Below, one piece after another: positions 15,051 through 21,985 of a stretch of 34,358 bases of DNA (positions are counted from its first letter, which is position 1; each line of letters opens with the position of its first letter). The position numbers and the translations under genes were made by a program. The notes under the pieces were generated by a model that saw only the letters and a program-made list of their open reading frames with translations, searched no databases and had not been told where the DNA came from. The DNA is taken from assembly GCA_051162045.1 (NCBI GenBank), contig JBISDI010000041.1. One strand, 5' to 3'. The stretch is from Anaerozeibacter quisquiliarum (GTDB lineage: Bacteria; Bacillota; Clostridia; Christensenellales; Aristaeellaceae).

Positions 15051-15872
15051 TCAAATATCGAATTCCAGTCCGGTGGATAAACGCAATACCCTGTCGCCCA
15101 GTCTTTCCCTCAGCAGGCGATACCCGCCCTCGCCGGTGCAATGGCCGGTGTAGTATACGGCGTCGGATGCCGAAAGCGCGTCCGCGACCCGGGCGGCGAA
15201 CGCCGCGTCGCCGTCCGAGGCGTCCTCCTTCAGGCACAGGTGGAATCCTCCGATCACCGCGCGCGGTACTCTGCCCCGCAGCGCGCGGGCCGCTTCGATG
15301 ATATCGGCGATCCCGTTGTGCGCGCAGCCGGTGAACAGCACATCCTCGCCGCTTTCCGTGACGATCAGGTTCTGCTCGTGGCAGAAGTCGTCGGGCGCAT
15401 AACCGTCCGGCGCCTTTTTCAAAAGCGTCCGGTTGGCCGGAGAGCGAGCCCTTCCGCAGACGCCGGAGAAGAGCGCAATCTCGTCGTCCAACCTCAAAAA
15501 GAAACCTGTCTTTCGGATCCTCGGCTGTGTCTCGGACGCCCGGTCCAGCCCGATGTCCTCGATCCGGTCGCCCTCGCGCAGGGAGAAATGCGGCTCGAAC
15601 GCACACTCGTGGGCGAATACTTTCGCGCGGCCGTTGTGTTCGAGGAACGCCGCGATGCCGCCGCCGTGATCGTAGTGCCCATGCGAAAGGACGGCCGTGT
15701 CCACGGCGCCGATGTCGGCGTTCATCCGTTCGGCGTTCTCGAGGAACAGATTGCTCTGGCCCATGTCGAAGAGCACCTTGTGCCTTTGGGTTTCGATGTA
15801 GAGGCTCAGCCCGTGTTCGCAGCGGTACTTAGGCGAAAGGCTGGTGTCCTCCACGAGCACCTTGACGTTCAT
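15051..15872 (-). CDS. MBL-fold metallohydrolase
   Basis: 273 residues. The metallo-beta-lactamase signature SHGHYDHGG is at 63-71 (H64, H66, D68, H69), with further candidate ligands in FTGCAHNG and the YYTGHCTG region. The overall layout (N-terminal VEDTSLS, LFDMGQSNLFLENA, then GGIAAFL) is that of the subgroup annotated as similar to dihydropterin-ribofuranosylaminobenzene phosphate synthase; in Clostridia it is often found beside ferredoxin-MinD ATPases. It overlaps the end of the preceding ATPase gene by four bases (ATGA), so the two are coupled. The substrate is unknown; a role in the Fe-S cluster assembly of this operon is inferred from position only. Confidence 0.85.
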   Translation of the reverse strand: MNVKVLVEDTSLSPKYRCEHGLSLYIETQRHKVLFDMGQSNLFLENAERMNADIGAVDTAVLSHGHYDHGGGIAAFLEHNGRAKVFAHECAFEPHFSLREGDRIEDIGLDRASETQPRIRKTGFFLRLDDEIALFSGVCGRARSPANRTLLKKAPDGYAPDDFCHEQNLIVTESGEDVLFTGCAHNGIADIIEAARALRGRVPRAVIGGFHLCLKEDASDGDAAFAARVADALSASDAVYYTGHCTGEGGYRLLRERLGDRVLRLSTGLEFDI

Positions 15873-16753
15873 TCCGCTTCCTCGCTTTCCCGGAGCAGCG
15901 CGGACACCCGCCCGTGCAGCGCTTCGATTGCCCGCGCGGCGCTTCCGCCGCGATCCACGACGTCGACACCCGCGTTCACCGCCTCCACGACGCTTCTGTC
16001 ATACGGAACGCGCCCGACGAACGGGATTTTCGCCTTCCCGCAGAACGATTCGATCTCATCGGCGATGCGCTCGTTGACATCCGATTTGTTGACGCACACC
16101 GCGCACTTCACGCCCAGCCGGAAGGCGGTTTTCAGAACGCGCTCCATGTCGCTTACGCCGGAGAGCGTGGGTTCGGCGACGATCAATACCATATCCACGC
16201 CGCTGACCGATGCGATCACCGGGCAGCCGATGCCGGGCGAACCGTCGATCACCGCGAAGCGCCCGGCGGCTCCGGATTCCAAGAGCTTCTTCTTGACTAC
16301 GGAAACCAGTTTCCCGGAATTCCCGCTGCCCATGCGAAGCGACGCGGTCGAGAAGAACCGACCGTCACCGCGATATGCGACCAGACGGCCGGTGATCGCC
16401 GGCTGCATCGAAATCGCGCGCGATTCGCAGACGGCCTCGCACAACGCGCATCCCTCGCAGGCCGCCGGATCGATGCGGTAGCGCCCATCTTCCAAGCGCG
16501 AGATTGCGTCAAAACGGCACAGCGACATGCACAGGCCGCATCGGTCGCATTGGCCTTCGTCGATTTGCGCCTTGGGCAGTCCATAATAATCCTCCTCCGC
16601 CTTTTCGGGCGGGATTTGAATCGATAGATGCAGGTTGGGGGCGTCGACGTCGCAGTCGGCAAACCGCTTCGCGTCCGAGAGATGGATCAGCGCGCTGGCG
16701 ATGGTGGTCTTGCCCGTGCCGCCTTTGCCGCTGAGCACGAGGAGCTGTTTCAT
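15869..16753 (-). CDS. MinD-type P-loop ATPase with inserted 4Fe-4S ferredoxin domain (second of pair)
   Basis: 294 residues. Walker A SGKGGTGKTT is at 8-17 and ADCDVDAPN (32-40) is the switch region of the MinD/Mrp class. A ferredoxin domain is inserted after it, with C69, C72, C75, C79 and C99, C102, C105, C109 as ligands of two [4Fe-4S] clusters. The ATPase core resumes with VIDGSPGIGCPV. It overlaps its upstream partner by four bases and the MBL gene by four bases. In Desulfovibrio the equivalent pair (DVU2103/DVU2104) belongs to the orange-protein complex. ATP-driven assembly or electron transfer to a cluster-binding protein such as the NifX-like partners is inferred. Confidence 0.88.
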   Translation of the reverse strand: MKQLLVLSGKGGTGKTTIASALIHLSDAKRFADCDVDAPNLHLSIQIPPEKAEEDYYGLPKAQIDEGQCDRCGLCMSLCRFDAISRLEDGRYRIDPAACEGCALCEAVCESRAISMQPAITGRLVAYRGDGRFFSTASLRMGSGNSGKLVSVVKKKLLESGAAGRFAVIDGSPGIGCPVIASVSGVDMVLIVAEPTLSGVSDMERVLKTAFRLGVKCAVCVNKSDVNERIADEIESFCGKAKIPFVGRVPYDRSVVEAVNAGVDVVDRGGSAARAIEALHGRVSALLRESEEAE

Positions 16754-17595
16754 ACGCGATCCGCCTCCTTCGTGAGCCGGTTGAGAAGATTCCCAAACAG
16801 CGCCTTGGCCCAGGGCAGCCTTGTCGCGGCGGGAACGCCCACCGAACTCAACCGGCCCAATTCCGAATCAAAGGGGATGCGCGCGGCGATTGGAATTTTA
16901 CGCTCCCGGCAGTACGCCTCGGAAGGATTGTCGATGCCCTCCATGCATTTGTTCATAACCGCCACGCGCGGCTTGTGGAACTCCCCGCACAGTTCGTCCA
17001 CCATCTGTAGGTTGTGTACCCCATATCGCGTGGGTTCGGCCACGAGCACGCACAGGTCGGCTTCGCGGACGCATTCCATCACCGCGCACGCCGCGCCGGG
17101 CGGACAGTCGATGAGGGCGAGCGGGGCATTCGCGCCGATGCCCGCCAGAAGTTCGCGGATGATCGGGACGCCGCTCACTTCGCCCGGATTCAGCATGCCG
17201 GTCAACACGTCGATCTCGCCGGAGAAGCCGCGCTCGATGACCCCGATTGCGCGGGGGCGCTCCGCGATCGCCCCGGCGGGGCAGAGATGGGCGCATCCTC
17301 CGCAGGCGTGGCAGACCGGCTGCGTCAAAAGCGGCTTTCCGTTCACGAACGCCAGCGCGCCGAAGCGGCAGAACCGGACGCATACCCGGCAGCCCAGGCA
17401 TTTTTCCGGATCGATCACCGGCACGAAAACCGTTACTTCGCAACGGGCCGGGGACGCCGGTTCCAGGAACAGGTGCCCGTTGGGCTCCTCCACGTCGCAA
17501 TCCGCGTACAGGCACCGCCGCGCCGCGCGCGCCAGATTGACGGCGACCAGCGTCTTGCCCGTTCCGCCCTTTCCGCTCAGGAAGGCGATCTTCAT
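16750..17595 (-). CDS. MinD-type P-loop ATPase with inserted 4Fe-4S ferredoxin domain (first of pair)
   Basis: 281 residues, paralogous to its downstream neighbour. Walker A SGKGGTGKTL is at 7-16; YADCDVEEPNG (30-40) follows; the ferredoxin insert has C66, C69, C72, C76 and C95, C98, C101, C105; and LIDCPPGAACAV marks Walker B. The start codon is directly adjacent to the stop of the preceding NifX-like gene, and its end overlaps the next ATPase by four bases, so the two should be made in equal amounts, consistent with a heterodimer. Both ATPases keep the catalytic P-loop lysine. Family and domain order are seen directly; the complex is an inference. Confidence 0.88.
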   Translation of the reverse strand: MKIAFLSGKGGTGKTLVAVNLARAARRCLYADCDVEEPNGHLFLEPASPARCEVTVFVPVIDPEKCLGCRVCVRFCRFGALAFVNGKPLLTQPVCHACGGCAHLCPAGAIAERPRAIGVIERGFSGEIDVLTGMLNPGEVSGVPIIRELLAGIGANAPLALIDCPPGAACAVMECVREADLCVLVAEPTRYGVHNLQMVDELCGEFHKPRVAVMNKCMEGIDNPSEAYCRERKIPIAARIPFDSELGRLSSVGVPAATRLPWAKALFGNLLNRLTKEADRV

Positions 17596-17955
17596 TCATC
17601 TTCCTCCGTGGTGAAACCCCGGATGGATTTGCGTCAGCGGCTCAAGCGATCCCGAAAGCAGGGCGTCGACATTTGCCTGCGCGCCGTCGAACGCCGGGAC
17701 GTACAGTTTGACGCCGGCGGCCTTCAGCACATTCGCCGCGTTTTCTCCGAGGCGCGGCGCGACGAGCGCATCGGCCTTTGCGTCCATCACGGCTTGCGCC
17801 GCCCGGATTCCCGCGCCGCTTTCGCTGCGGGCGGCCGCGTTTTCAAGGATCGACTTGCCGCCGCTCTGGGTGTCCGCCACCCAGAAGTAGGGGGCCCGCC
17901 CGAAGGACGGGCAGACGGTCGTCCTGTCTTCGTTGACTGGAATTGCAATGATCAT
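17596..17955 (-). CDS. NifX/NifB-type cofactor-binding-like protein (proximal copy, Orp-like)
   Basis: 119 residues with the same RNase-H-like family fold as the gene at 14679 but clearly diverged: MIIAIPVNED, VCPSFGRAPYFWVAD, GIRAAQAVMDAKADALVAPRLGENAANVLKAAGVKLYVP. The C-terminus ends in a short His-rich tail (HPGFHHGG). GAGGAG precedes the ATG. In Desulfovibrio the small protein at the equivalent place is the orange protein, which binds a Mo-Cu-S cluster; whether this protein binds that cluster cannot be read from sequence. It lies 37 bp after mrp and abuts the first ferredoxin-ATPase gene. Confidence 0.85.
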   Translation of the reverse strand: MIIAIPVNEDRTTVCPSFGRAPYFWVADTQSGGKSILENAAARSESGAGIRAAQAVMDAKADALVAPRLGENAANVLKAAGVKLYVPAFDGAQANVDALLSGSLEPLTQIHPGFHHGGR

Positions 17956-17992
17956 GATACTCCTCCTTTGGTGAGATGGGTTCGGTTATCAG

Positions 17993-18835
17993 CTAGCGCG
18001 CGAAGCCGAACGTTTTCTCCAAATGGCTGAATAGCGGATCCAGCCAGTTCCCGTCAAAAAGCTCAATGGCGCCTTTGTCGCAGGCCGCCGCAAGCTTCGG
18101 CTCGATGGGCACGCGCGCGACGGATGGGATGCCGTGCCTTTCGGCGATGGCATCCGCGTGGCTTTCGCCGAAGGGCGTCAGTTTTTTGCCGCAGTCGGGG
18201 CAGATCATGTAGCTCATGTTCTCGACAAGCCCCAGCACGGGGATGTTCATCATGCCCGCCATTTTGACCGCCTTCTCGACGATCATGCCCACCAGTTCCT
18301 GCGGCGAGGCGACCACGACCACCCCGTCCACCGGCAGCGACTGAAAGACCGTCAGCGGCACGTCGCCCGTTCCCGGCGGCATGTCGACAAACATGAAGTC
18401 CACGTCTCCCCAGACCACTTCCGTCCAGAACTGCTTGACGGTGCCCGCGATGATCGGGCCGCGCCAGACCACCGGATCGGTATCGTGTTCCAGGAGCAGG
18501 TTCAGCGACATGACCTCGATGCCGGTCTTGGTGCCAACCGGGAACAGGCCCACCTCGGAACCTTCGGCCCGTTGGGAAAGCCCGAATGCCCTCGGCATGG
18601 ATGGCCCGGTGACGTCCGCGTCCAGGACGGCGACCTTGTAGGCGGCGCGCCGCGCCAGCACGGCCAGCATGGAGGCGACCAGGCTCTTTCCGACGCCGCC
18701 CTTTCCGCTGACGACGGCAACGACCTTCTTGACATGGGACAGTTCGTTGGCTTTCGCTCGAAAATCCGTCTGCTGTTCGGTTCTGTCGGAGCAGCTTTCG
18801 CCACAGGATGCGCAATCGTTCGTGCATTCGCTCAT
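17993..18835 (-). CDS. mrp: Mrp/NBP35-type Fe-S cluster carrier ATPase
   Basis: 280 residues. An N-terminal cysteine patch (C4, C8, C11, C15: CTNDCASCGESC) resembles the NBP35-type N-terminal cluster. Walker A SGKGGVGKS is at 43-51, LDADVTGPSMPR at 71-82, VDMPPGTGD at 150-158, and the C-terminal cluster-bridging motif CPDC at 212-215. Mrp dimers carry and transfer [4Fe-4S] clusters in an ATP-dependent manner in the cytoplasm. The Orp system includes an Mrp homologue (DVU2109), so this is consistent with the neighbours. GGAGATGAACC precedes the ATG. A general housekeeping Mrp is possible, but the tight packing with NifX-like genes favours a dedicated one. Confidence 0.92.
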   Translation of the reverse strand: MSECTNDCASCGESCSDRTEQQTDFRAKANELSHVKKVVAVVSGKGGVGKSLVASMLAVLARRAAYKVAVLDADVTGPSMPRAFGLSQRAEGSEVGLFPVGTKTGIEVMSLNLLLEHDTDPVVWRGPIIAGTVKQFWTEVVWGDVDFMFVDMPPGTGDVPLTVFQSLPVDGVVVVASPQELVGMIVEKAVKMAGMMNIPVLGLVENMSYMICPDCGKKLTPFGESHADAIAERHGIPSVARVPIEPKLAAACDKGAIELFDGNWLDPLFSHLEKTFGFAR

Positions 18836-18909
18836 TTTGGTTCATCTCCGTCTTAATACTTACCTATGTCAAGTCCGGCAGAGTCCTGCGCCTGCCGTTC
18901 CCGGCGCAT

Positions 18910-19281
18910 TTACGAGTCCGATCCGCTAAACAGCCTGCCCCGGCGATGCCGCTGACAGCCGCCGCAGCGGCAGGTCTCCTCGAGCCCTCCGCACAGGAGA
19001 TAATCGCCGCCTTCAATCCTGAGCGTCTTTCCATGCACCAGGGCTTCCGCCAGCTTTTTGCGGGCATCGCTGTAGATGCGCTGGACGGTCGTCCGGGCGA
19101 CGTTCATTTGATCGGCGCACTCCTCCTGCGTAAAGTTCTCCAGATCGATCAGGCGGATCGTTTCGTATTCGTCCACGGACATCGCGACAAAAGGCTCCCG
19201 TTCAGTTTGCGCGTTCAGCGGACCGAACAGGTTGCTTCTGGGCAGACAGCAGACTTTGCGCATTTTCATCGGTCTTGGCAT
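18910..19281 (-). CDS. DUF134 (UPF0251) HTH protein
   Basis: 123 residues with the family start MPRP, a cysteine-containing RKVCCLP segment, then VDEYETIRLIDLENFTQEECADQMNVARTT, a sigma-region-4-like helix-turn-helix (about 40-80), and a cysteine-rich end (CRCGGC). AGGAGG lies six bases before the ATG at 19281; longer in-frame starts lack one. DUF134 genes sit beside NifX/Mrp/ferredoxin-ATPase genes in many anaerobes, and the cysteines suggest metal or redox sensing. It is the only DNA-binding protein in this gene set and is the best candidate to read the GGCATATG(C/T)C boxes near 19674 and 19713. Confidence 0.85.
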   Translation of the reverse strand: MPRPMKMRKVCCLPRSNLFGPLNAQTEREPFVAMSVDEYETIRLIDLENFTQEECADQMNVARTTVQRIYSDARKKLAEALVHGKTLRIEGGDYLLCGGLEETCRCGGCQRHRRGRLFSGSDS

Positions 19282-19376
19282 ACTCATCCTCCTGTCGGGG
19301 GGAATCGCTTTGTGGGTTCGGTCGGTGTGGCGTGCGGGAAAGGGGCAAAGCCCCTTCCGCATGCCCGTCCAGACTT

Positions 19377-19652
19377 CTACGGTTCATCAAGCTGCTTGTT
19401 GACGAAATCGAGTCGATCCTCCAGCAGCTTTTTGTGTTCGGAAAGGGCCTCTTTCCGCGTTAGGGAGCCGTACCGGTCGGAAGGAACGTATCCTCCGAAT
19501 CCCCGGCCGCATCCACGGCCTCCCCTCCGGCCCAGGCCCAGACCCGCGCCTCGCCCCGCACCGTAGCCCGGGGCGCCGCCCGAACAGACGCCAAAGCCCC
19601 TGCCCGTCATGAGGCCCGCGCCGACGGGCCCGGTTCCATCTCTTCCAGGCAT
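19377..19652 (-). CDS. DUF5320-type small Gly-rich protein
   Basis: 91 residues. The start MPGRDGTGPVGAGLMTGRG is the hallmark of the family; a Gly/Arg/Cys-rich low-complexity section follows, then a charged helix that may form a coiled coil (SLTRKEALSEHKKLLEDRLD, with VNKQLDEP at the end). AAAGGAGG lies seven bases before the ATG. It is the first gene behind the promoter at 19697-19724 and about 95 bp ahead of the DUF134 gene. Function unknown; family members accompany Mrp/NifX clusters in anaerobes. Abundant Gly and positive charge could suit binding to an acidic or metal-thiolate partner, which is speculation. Confidence 0.8.
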   Translation of the reverse strand: MPGRDGTGPVGAGLMTGRGFGVCSGGAPGYGAGRGAGLGLGRRGGRGCGRGFGGYVPSDRYGSLTRKEALSEHKKLLEDRLDFVNKQLDEP

Positions 19653-19673
19653 GTTCGCACCTCCTTTGATTTA

Positions 19674-19684
19674 GGCATATGCCC
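19674..19684. promoter_or_regulatory. Operator candidate 2 (GGCATATGCC palindrome)
   Basis: A perfect 10-bp palindrome just downstream of the predicted transcription start of the DUF5320 gene (about 19690 on the minus strand). Its near-copy lies 39 bp away over the -35 element, a spacing of close to four helical turns. Confidence 0.55.
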
Positions 19685-19696
19685 GTTTCAAACCCT

Positions 19697-19724
19697 ATTA
19701 TATCCGGATTTGGGCATATGTCAA
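19697..19724 (-). promoter_or_regulatory. Sigma-A promoter of the Orp-like gene set
   Basis: On the minus strand TTGACA (19724-19719), a 16-bp spacer and TATAAT (19702-19697) match consensus perfectly. The start should lie near 19690, about 38 nt before the DUF5320 start codon. The equivalent Desulfovibrio operons use sigma-54; I see no GG-N10-GC element here. Confidence 0.8.
19712..19722. promoter_or_regulatory. Operator candidate 1 (GGCATATGTC) over the -35
   Basis: Nine of ten bases of the palindrome at 19674 recur here and include four bases of the -35 TTGACA. A protein bound here would compete with RNA polymerase. Confidence 0.55.
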
Positions 19725-19896
19725 GAACTATTTGAAAAAGAGCCGGGGAAATTTTGCGTGAAAGGCGAGGGCCATCGGCGTGGCCCCGCATGCGAGCCTC
19801 GGCGGGCTGCCCGGCGCGGGTGCGGTGAGAACAGGGCTTGGCGCGAACGGCGGCATCCTGATCTCGAGCGCGAGGCATAGCCCGCGCACAGGCGCA
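19725..19896. other. GC-rich spacer, nothing assigned
   Basis: No gene with a ribosome site and no clear repeat end is visible. It separates the Orp-like promoter from the two palindromic elements that follow. Confidence 0.4.
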
Positions 19897-20063
19897 CTAG
19901 GTAACCGCCGATCAAATCCCACGCGCGGTGGCGGTTGCATTTTCGCCAGCTCGGGCCCGCAGAATCCTCGACGTAGCGCTGCTACGCCTTCGGATTTTGC
20001 AAGCCCAATCCGGCGAAAATTCCCCTCGCCATCGCACGCGTGCTTTAATCAGCGCTTACCTAG
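19897..20063. mobile_element. Palindromic MITE-like element, copy 1
   Basis: This 163-bp unit plus a closing CTAG recurs immediately as copy 2 with only two substitutions. Its ends form imperfect terminal inverted repeats: the left reads CTAGGTAACCGC, the right, reverse-complemented, CTAGGTAAGCGC, followed by GATCAAA and GATTAAA respectively. Inside, the two halves are also largely complementary (TTTTCGCC/GGCGAAAA and GCAGAATCC/GGATTTTGC) around the centre TAGCGCTGCTA, so a transcript would fold into one long hairpin. It has no coding capacity and would need a transposase in trans. CTAG stands at both ends and could be the target duplication. Confidence 0.72.
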
Positions 20064-20226
20064 GTAACCGCTGATCAAATCCCACGCGCGGTGGCGGTTG
20101 CATTTTCGCCAGCTCGGGCCCGCAGAATCCTCGACGTAGCGCTGCTACGCCTTCGGATTTTGCAAGCCCAATCCGGCAAAAATTCCCCTCGCCATCGCAC
20201 GCGTGCTTTAATCAGCGCTTACCTAG
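20060..20226. mobile_element. Palindromic MITE-like element, copy 2
   Basis: Tandem copy sharing the middle CTAG (20060-20063) with copy 1; differences are C/T at the twelfth base and G/A in the GGCGAAAA segment. Its right-hand CTAG (20223-20226) provides the TAG stop codon of the LysR gene on the minus strand, so the element reaches exactly to, and into, that gene's end. Confidence 0.72.
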
Positions 20227-21125
20227 GCCTCAACGCCGGAATTCCGGCACATTTCAATAAACTCCCTCGCCAGGCTGGTCAGGAGTTTGTTTTTGTGATA
20301 GATGATGTGAAACCCTCGATCAAAATGCAGCTGCGCAACCTTCAACTCCACGATGGAACCCTTTTTCAGTTTGTCTTGTACGAGCATATAGGGCAGGACT
20401 GAAACGCCCAGTCCGTTACGAACCGCATGAACCAACGCCTCGGTACTGGTGCTTTCCCAGGATGGCGTATAGGTGCGTTCAAAGGACGCCATGACGTGGT
20501 CGAACAGTTCCCGGGTGCCGCTTCCGCTCTCACGCAGCAGCAATGGCTGGGATAGAAGTTGCTCGATCGTGATCGTTTCCTCTTCGCATAGAGCACAGGA
20601 AGGAGCGCATATGACGGCAAGCCTGTCTTTCATAAAGATATGGTCGATAATACTATCTGAATGAACGACGCCTTCTATGAGGGCAAGGTCAAGCTCGCTT
20701 TGCAGGATTTTTTTCTCGATCAGATCGGAACTGCTGATATGGACTTCAATATTTGATTCGGGATGGCTTTTGTGGAAGGCGCGCACATACCGCGGCATCA
20801 GGCGGGTGCCGATGGTGATCGAAGCGCCGATTCTCAGTTTTCCGGAGCGCTCCCATTGGCGTATGTTATTCTCCATATCGCCCAAAAGCGAGACGATATG
20901 GGCTGCGTATTCAAGCAGTTTCCTGCCCGCGTCGGTAAGGTAGAGCCGCCTGGATATGCGGTCAAAGAGCTTTACGTCGTAGTATTCCTCCAGCTCTTTC
21001 ACGGCAAGGCTGACCGCGGGTTGCGCGATATGCAGCTTTTGCGCCGCTTTTGTAATGCTGTCTTCTTCGCAGACCGTCACGAAGATGTTCAAATGCCGCA
21101 AGGTCAATGTGATCGCCGCTTTCAT
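20223..21125 (-). CDS. LysR-family regulator, divergent from the chromate-transporter pair
   Basis: 300 residues. The winged HTH (about 8-65, ITKAAQKLHIAQPAVSLAVKELEE) and substrate-binding domain (about 90-295, from LRIGASITIG) give the standard LysR layout. The ATG at 21125 lacks a good ribosome site; TTG at residue 7 is an alternative start, as many relatives begin MTLRHL. It is divergent from the chromate-transporter genes with 281 bp between, so it probably regulates them; close relatives include CysB/CysL-like anion-responsive proteins, but the effector is not evident. The TAG stop is contributed by the MITE-like element, so the original C-terminus may have been slightly altered. Confidence 0.85.
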   Translation of the reverse strand: MKAAITLTLRHLNIFVTVCEEDSITKAAQKLHIAQPAVSLAVKELEEYYDVKLFDRISRRLYLTDAGRKLLEYAAHIVSLLGDMENNIRQWERSGKLRIGASITIGTRLMPRYVRAFHKSHPESNIEVHISSSDLIEKKILQSELDLALIEGVVHSDSIIDHIFMKDRLAVICAPSCALCEEETITIEQLLSQPLLLRESGSGTRELFDHVMASFERTYTPSWESTSTEALVHAVRNGLGVSVLPYMLVQDKLKKGSIVELKVAQLHFDRGFHIIYHKNKLLTSLAREFIEMCRNSGVEA

Positions 21126-21165
21126 ATATAATGAAAATCATATGGACATAATAGCATTATATTAT

Positions 21166-21194
21166 TTTACTTATGACGTGTCAAGGAGTATACT
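21166..21194 (+). promoter_or_regulatory. Promoter for the chromate-transporter pair
   Basis: TTTACT (21166-21171), 17-bp spacer, TATACT (21189-21194). The predicted start near 21201 leaves a leader of about 205 nt before the first transporter gene, long enough to hold a regulatory RNA; I do not recognise a known riboswitch in it. Confidence 0.5.
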
Positions 21195-21406
21195 GGAAGT
21201 GTTCCAGGGGTGACCTACGGATTTCCGGCGGCCGGGGCTGCCCTTGAAGCGTGCTTCCCGGCGCTCGGCTTAAGGCATTTGGAAAAGCTGTGATTATCAT
21301 TGCTCCGAAGGCTGAGAATAAACCCGCAGGGAATCGCGCCGTCGATGCGCCGGGACTGGCTGCAAAACGAATGATGACGGGATTGACGACAAATCTGGAG
21401 GATAGG

Positions 21407-21985
21407 ATGGGCAAAAACAAATTCATCAAATATTGGGTGCTGTTCATCACGTTTCTGAAGGCAAGCGCGTTTACTTTTGGAGGGGGCCTTGCCATCATCA
21501 CGCTCATTGAGCGGGATATGGTGGAGAAACATCGGCTGTTGAGCAAGGACGAATTCATGGAGTATGCCACGCTTTCACAAACCATGCCCGGCGTAATCGC
21601 GCTGAATTGTGCGACGCTCGTCGGCCGCCATGCGGCGGGCATGTTCGGGATGCTGGCGGCGGGCTTTGGGGCGATCCTTCCGACGCTTGTCCTGATGGTT
21701 GCGGCCACGGTTCTTGCGGAAATGATCCCGCAGCAGGGCCCGCTGATGGGCGCCATGCGCGGGATCCGCGCGGCATCCGCCGCTCTGGTGGTTTCGGCCG
21801 CCATTTCGCTGGGCAAATACAATATCAAAGCCGCCTTTTCCATTATTCTGATGATCGCCGCCTTCCTGCTCGCCGTGCTGGGGAGCCTCGGTGCGCCGAC
21901 GATTGTCGTTCTGTCCGGCGCGGCCGGATGCGTGTATCAGCGCGTCAGGCGGCATCGGGAAAGGAGGCGAGGGGATGCTTCTTGA
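21407..21985 (+). CDS. Chromate transporter family, N-terminal-half protein
   Basis: 192 residues, one CHR domain with about five or six membrane helices. Family marks are FLKASAFTFGGGLAIITLIE (15-34), FMEYATLSQTMPGVIALNCATLVG and a basic C-terminal tail. CTGGAGG is six bases before the ATG at 21407; the longer open frame upstream lacks a ribosome site. It belongs to the short-chain CHR type, in which two single-domain proteins, here this one and the next, replace the fused ChrA. The genes overlap by 11 bp. CHR proteins export chromate or other oxyanions; the real substrate in an anaerobe may be sulfate-like. The pair is divergent from a LysR gene. Confidence 0.85.
   Translation: MGKNKFIKYWVLFITFLKASAFTFGGGLAIITLIERDMVEKHRLLSKDEFMEYATLSQTMPGVIALNCATLVGRHAAGMFGMLAAGFGAILPTLVLMVAATVLAEMIPQQGPLMGAMRGIRAASAALVVSAAISLGKYNIKAAFSIILMIAAFLLAVLGSLGAPTIVVLSGAAGCVYQRVRRHRERRRGDAS

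Noticed and set aside
14679..17955. NifX/NifB-like genes as evidence of nitrogen fixation
   Set aside because: No nifHDK, nifE/N or full NifB with a radical SAM domain; this family is common in anaerobes that do not fix nitrogen.
19897..20226. Tandem repeat as a CRISPR array
   Set aside because: Two contiguous 163-bp units with no spacers and no cas genes; the unit is a palindromic element.
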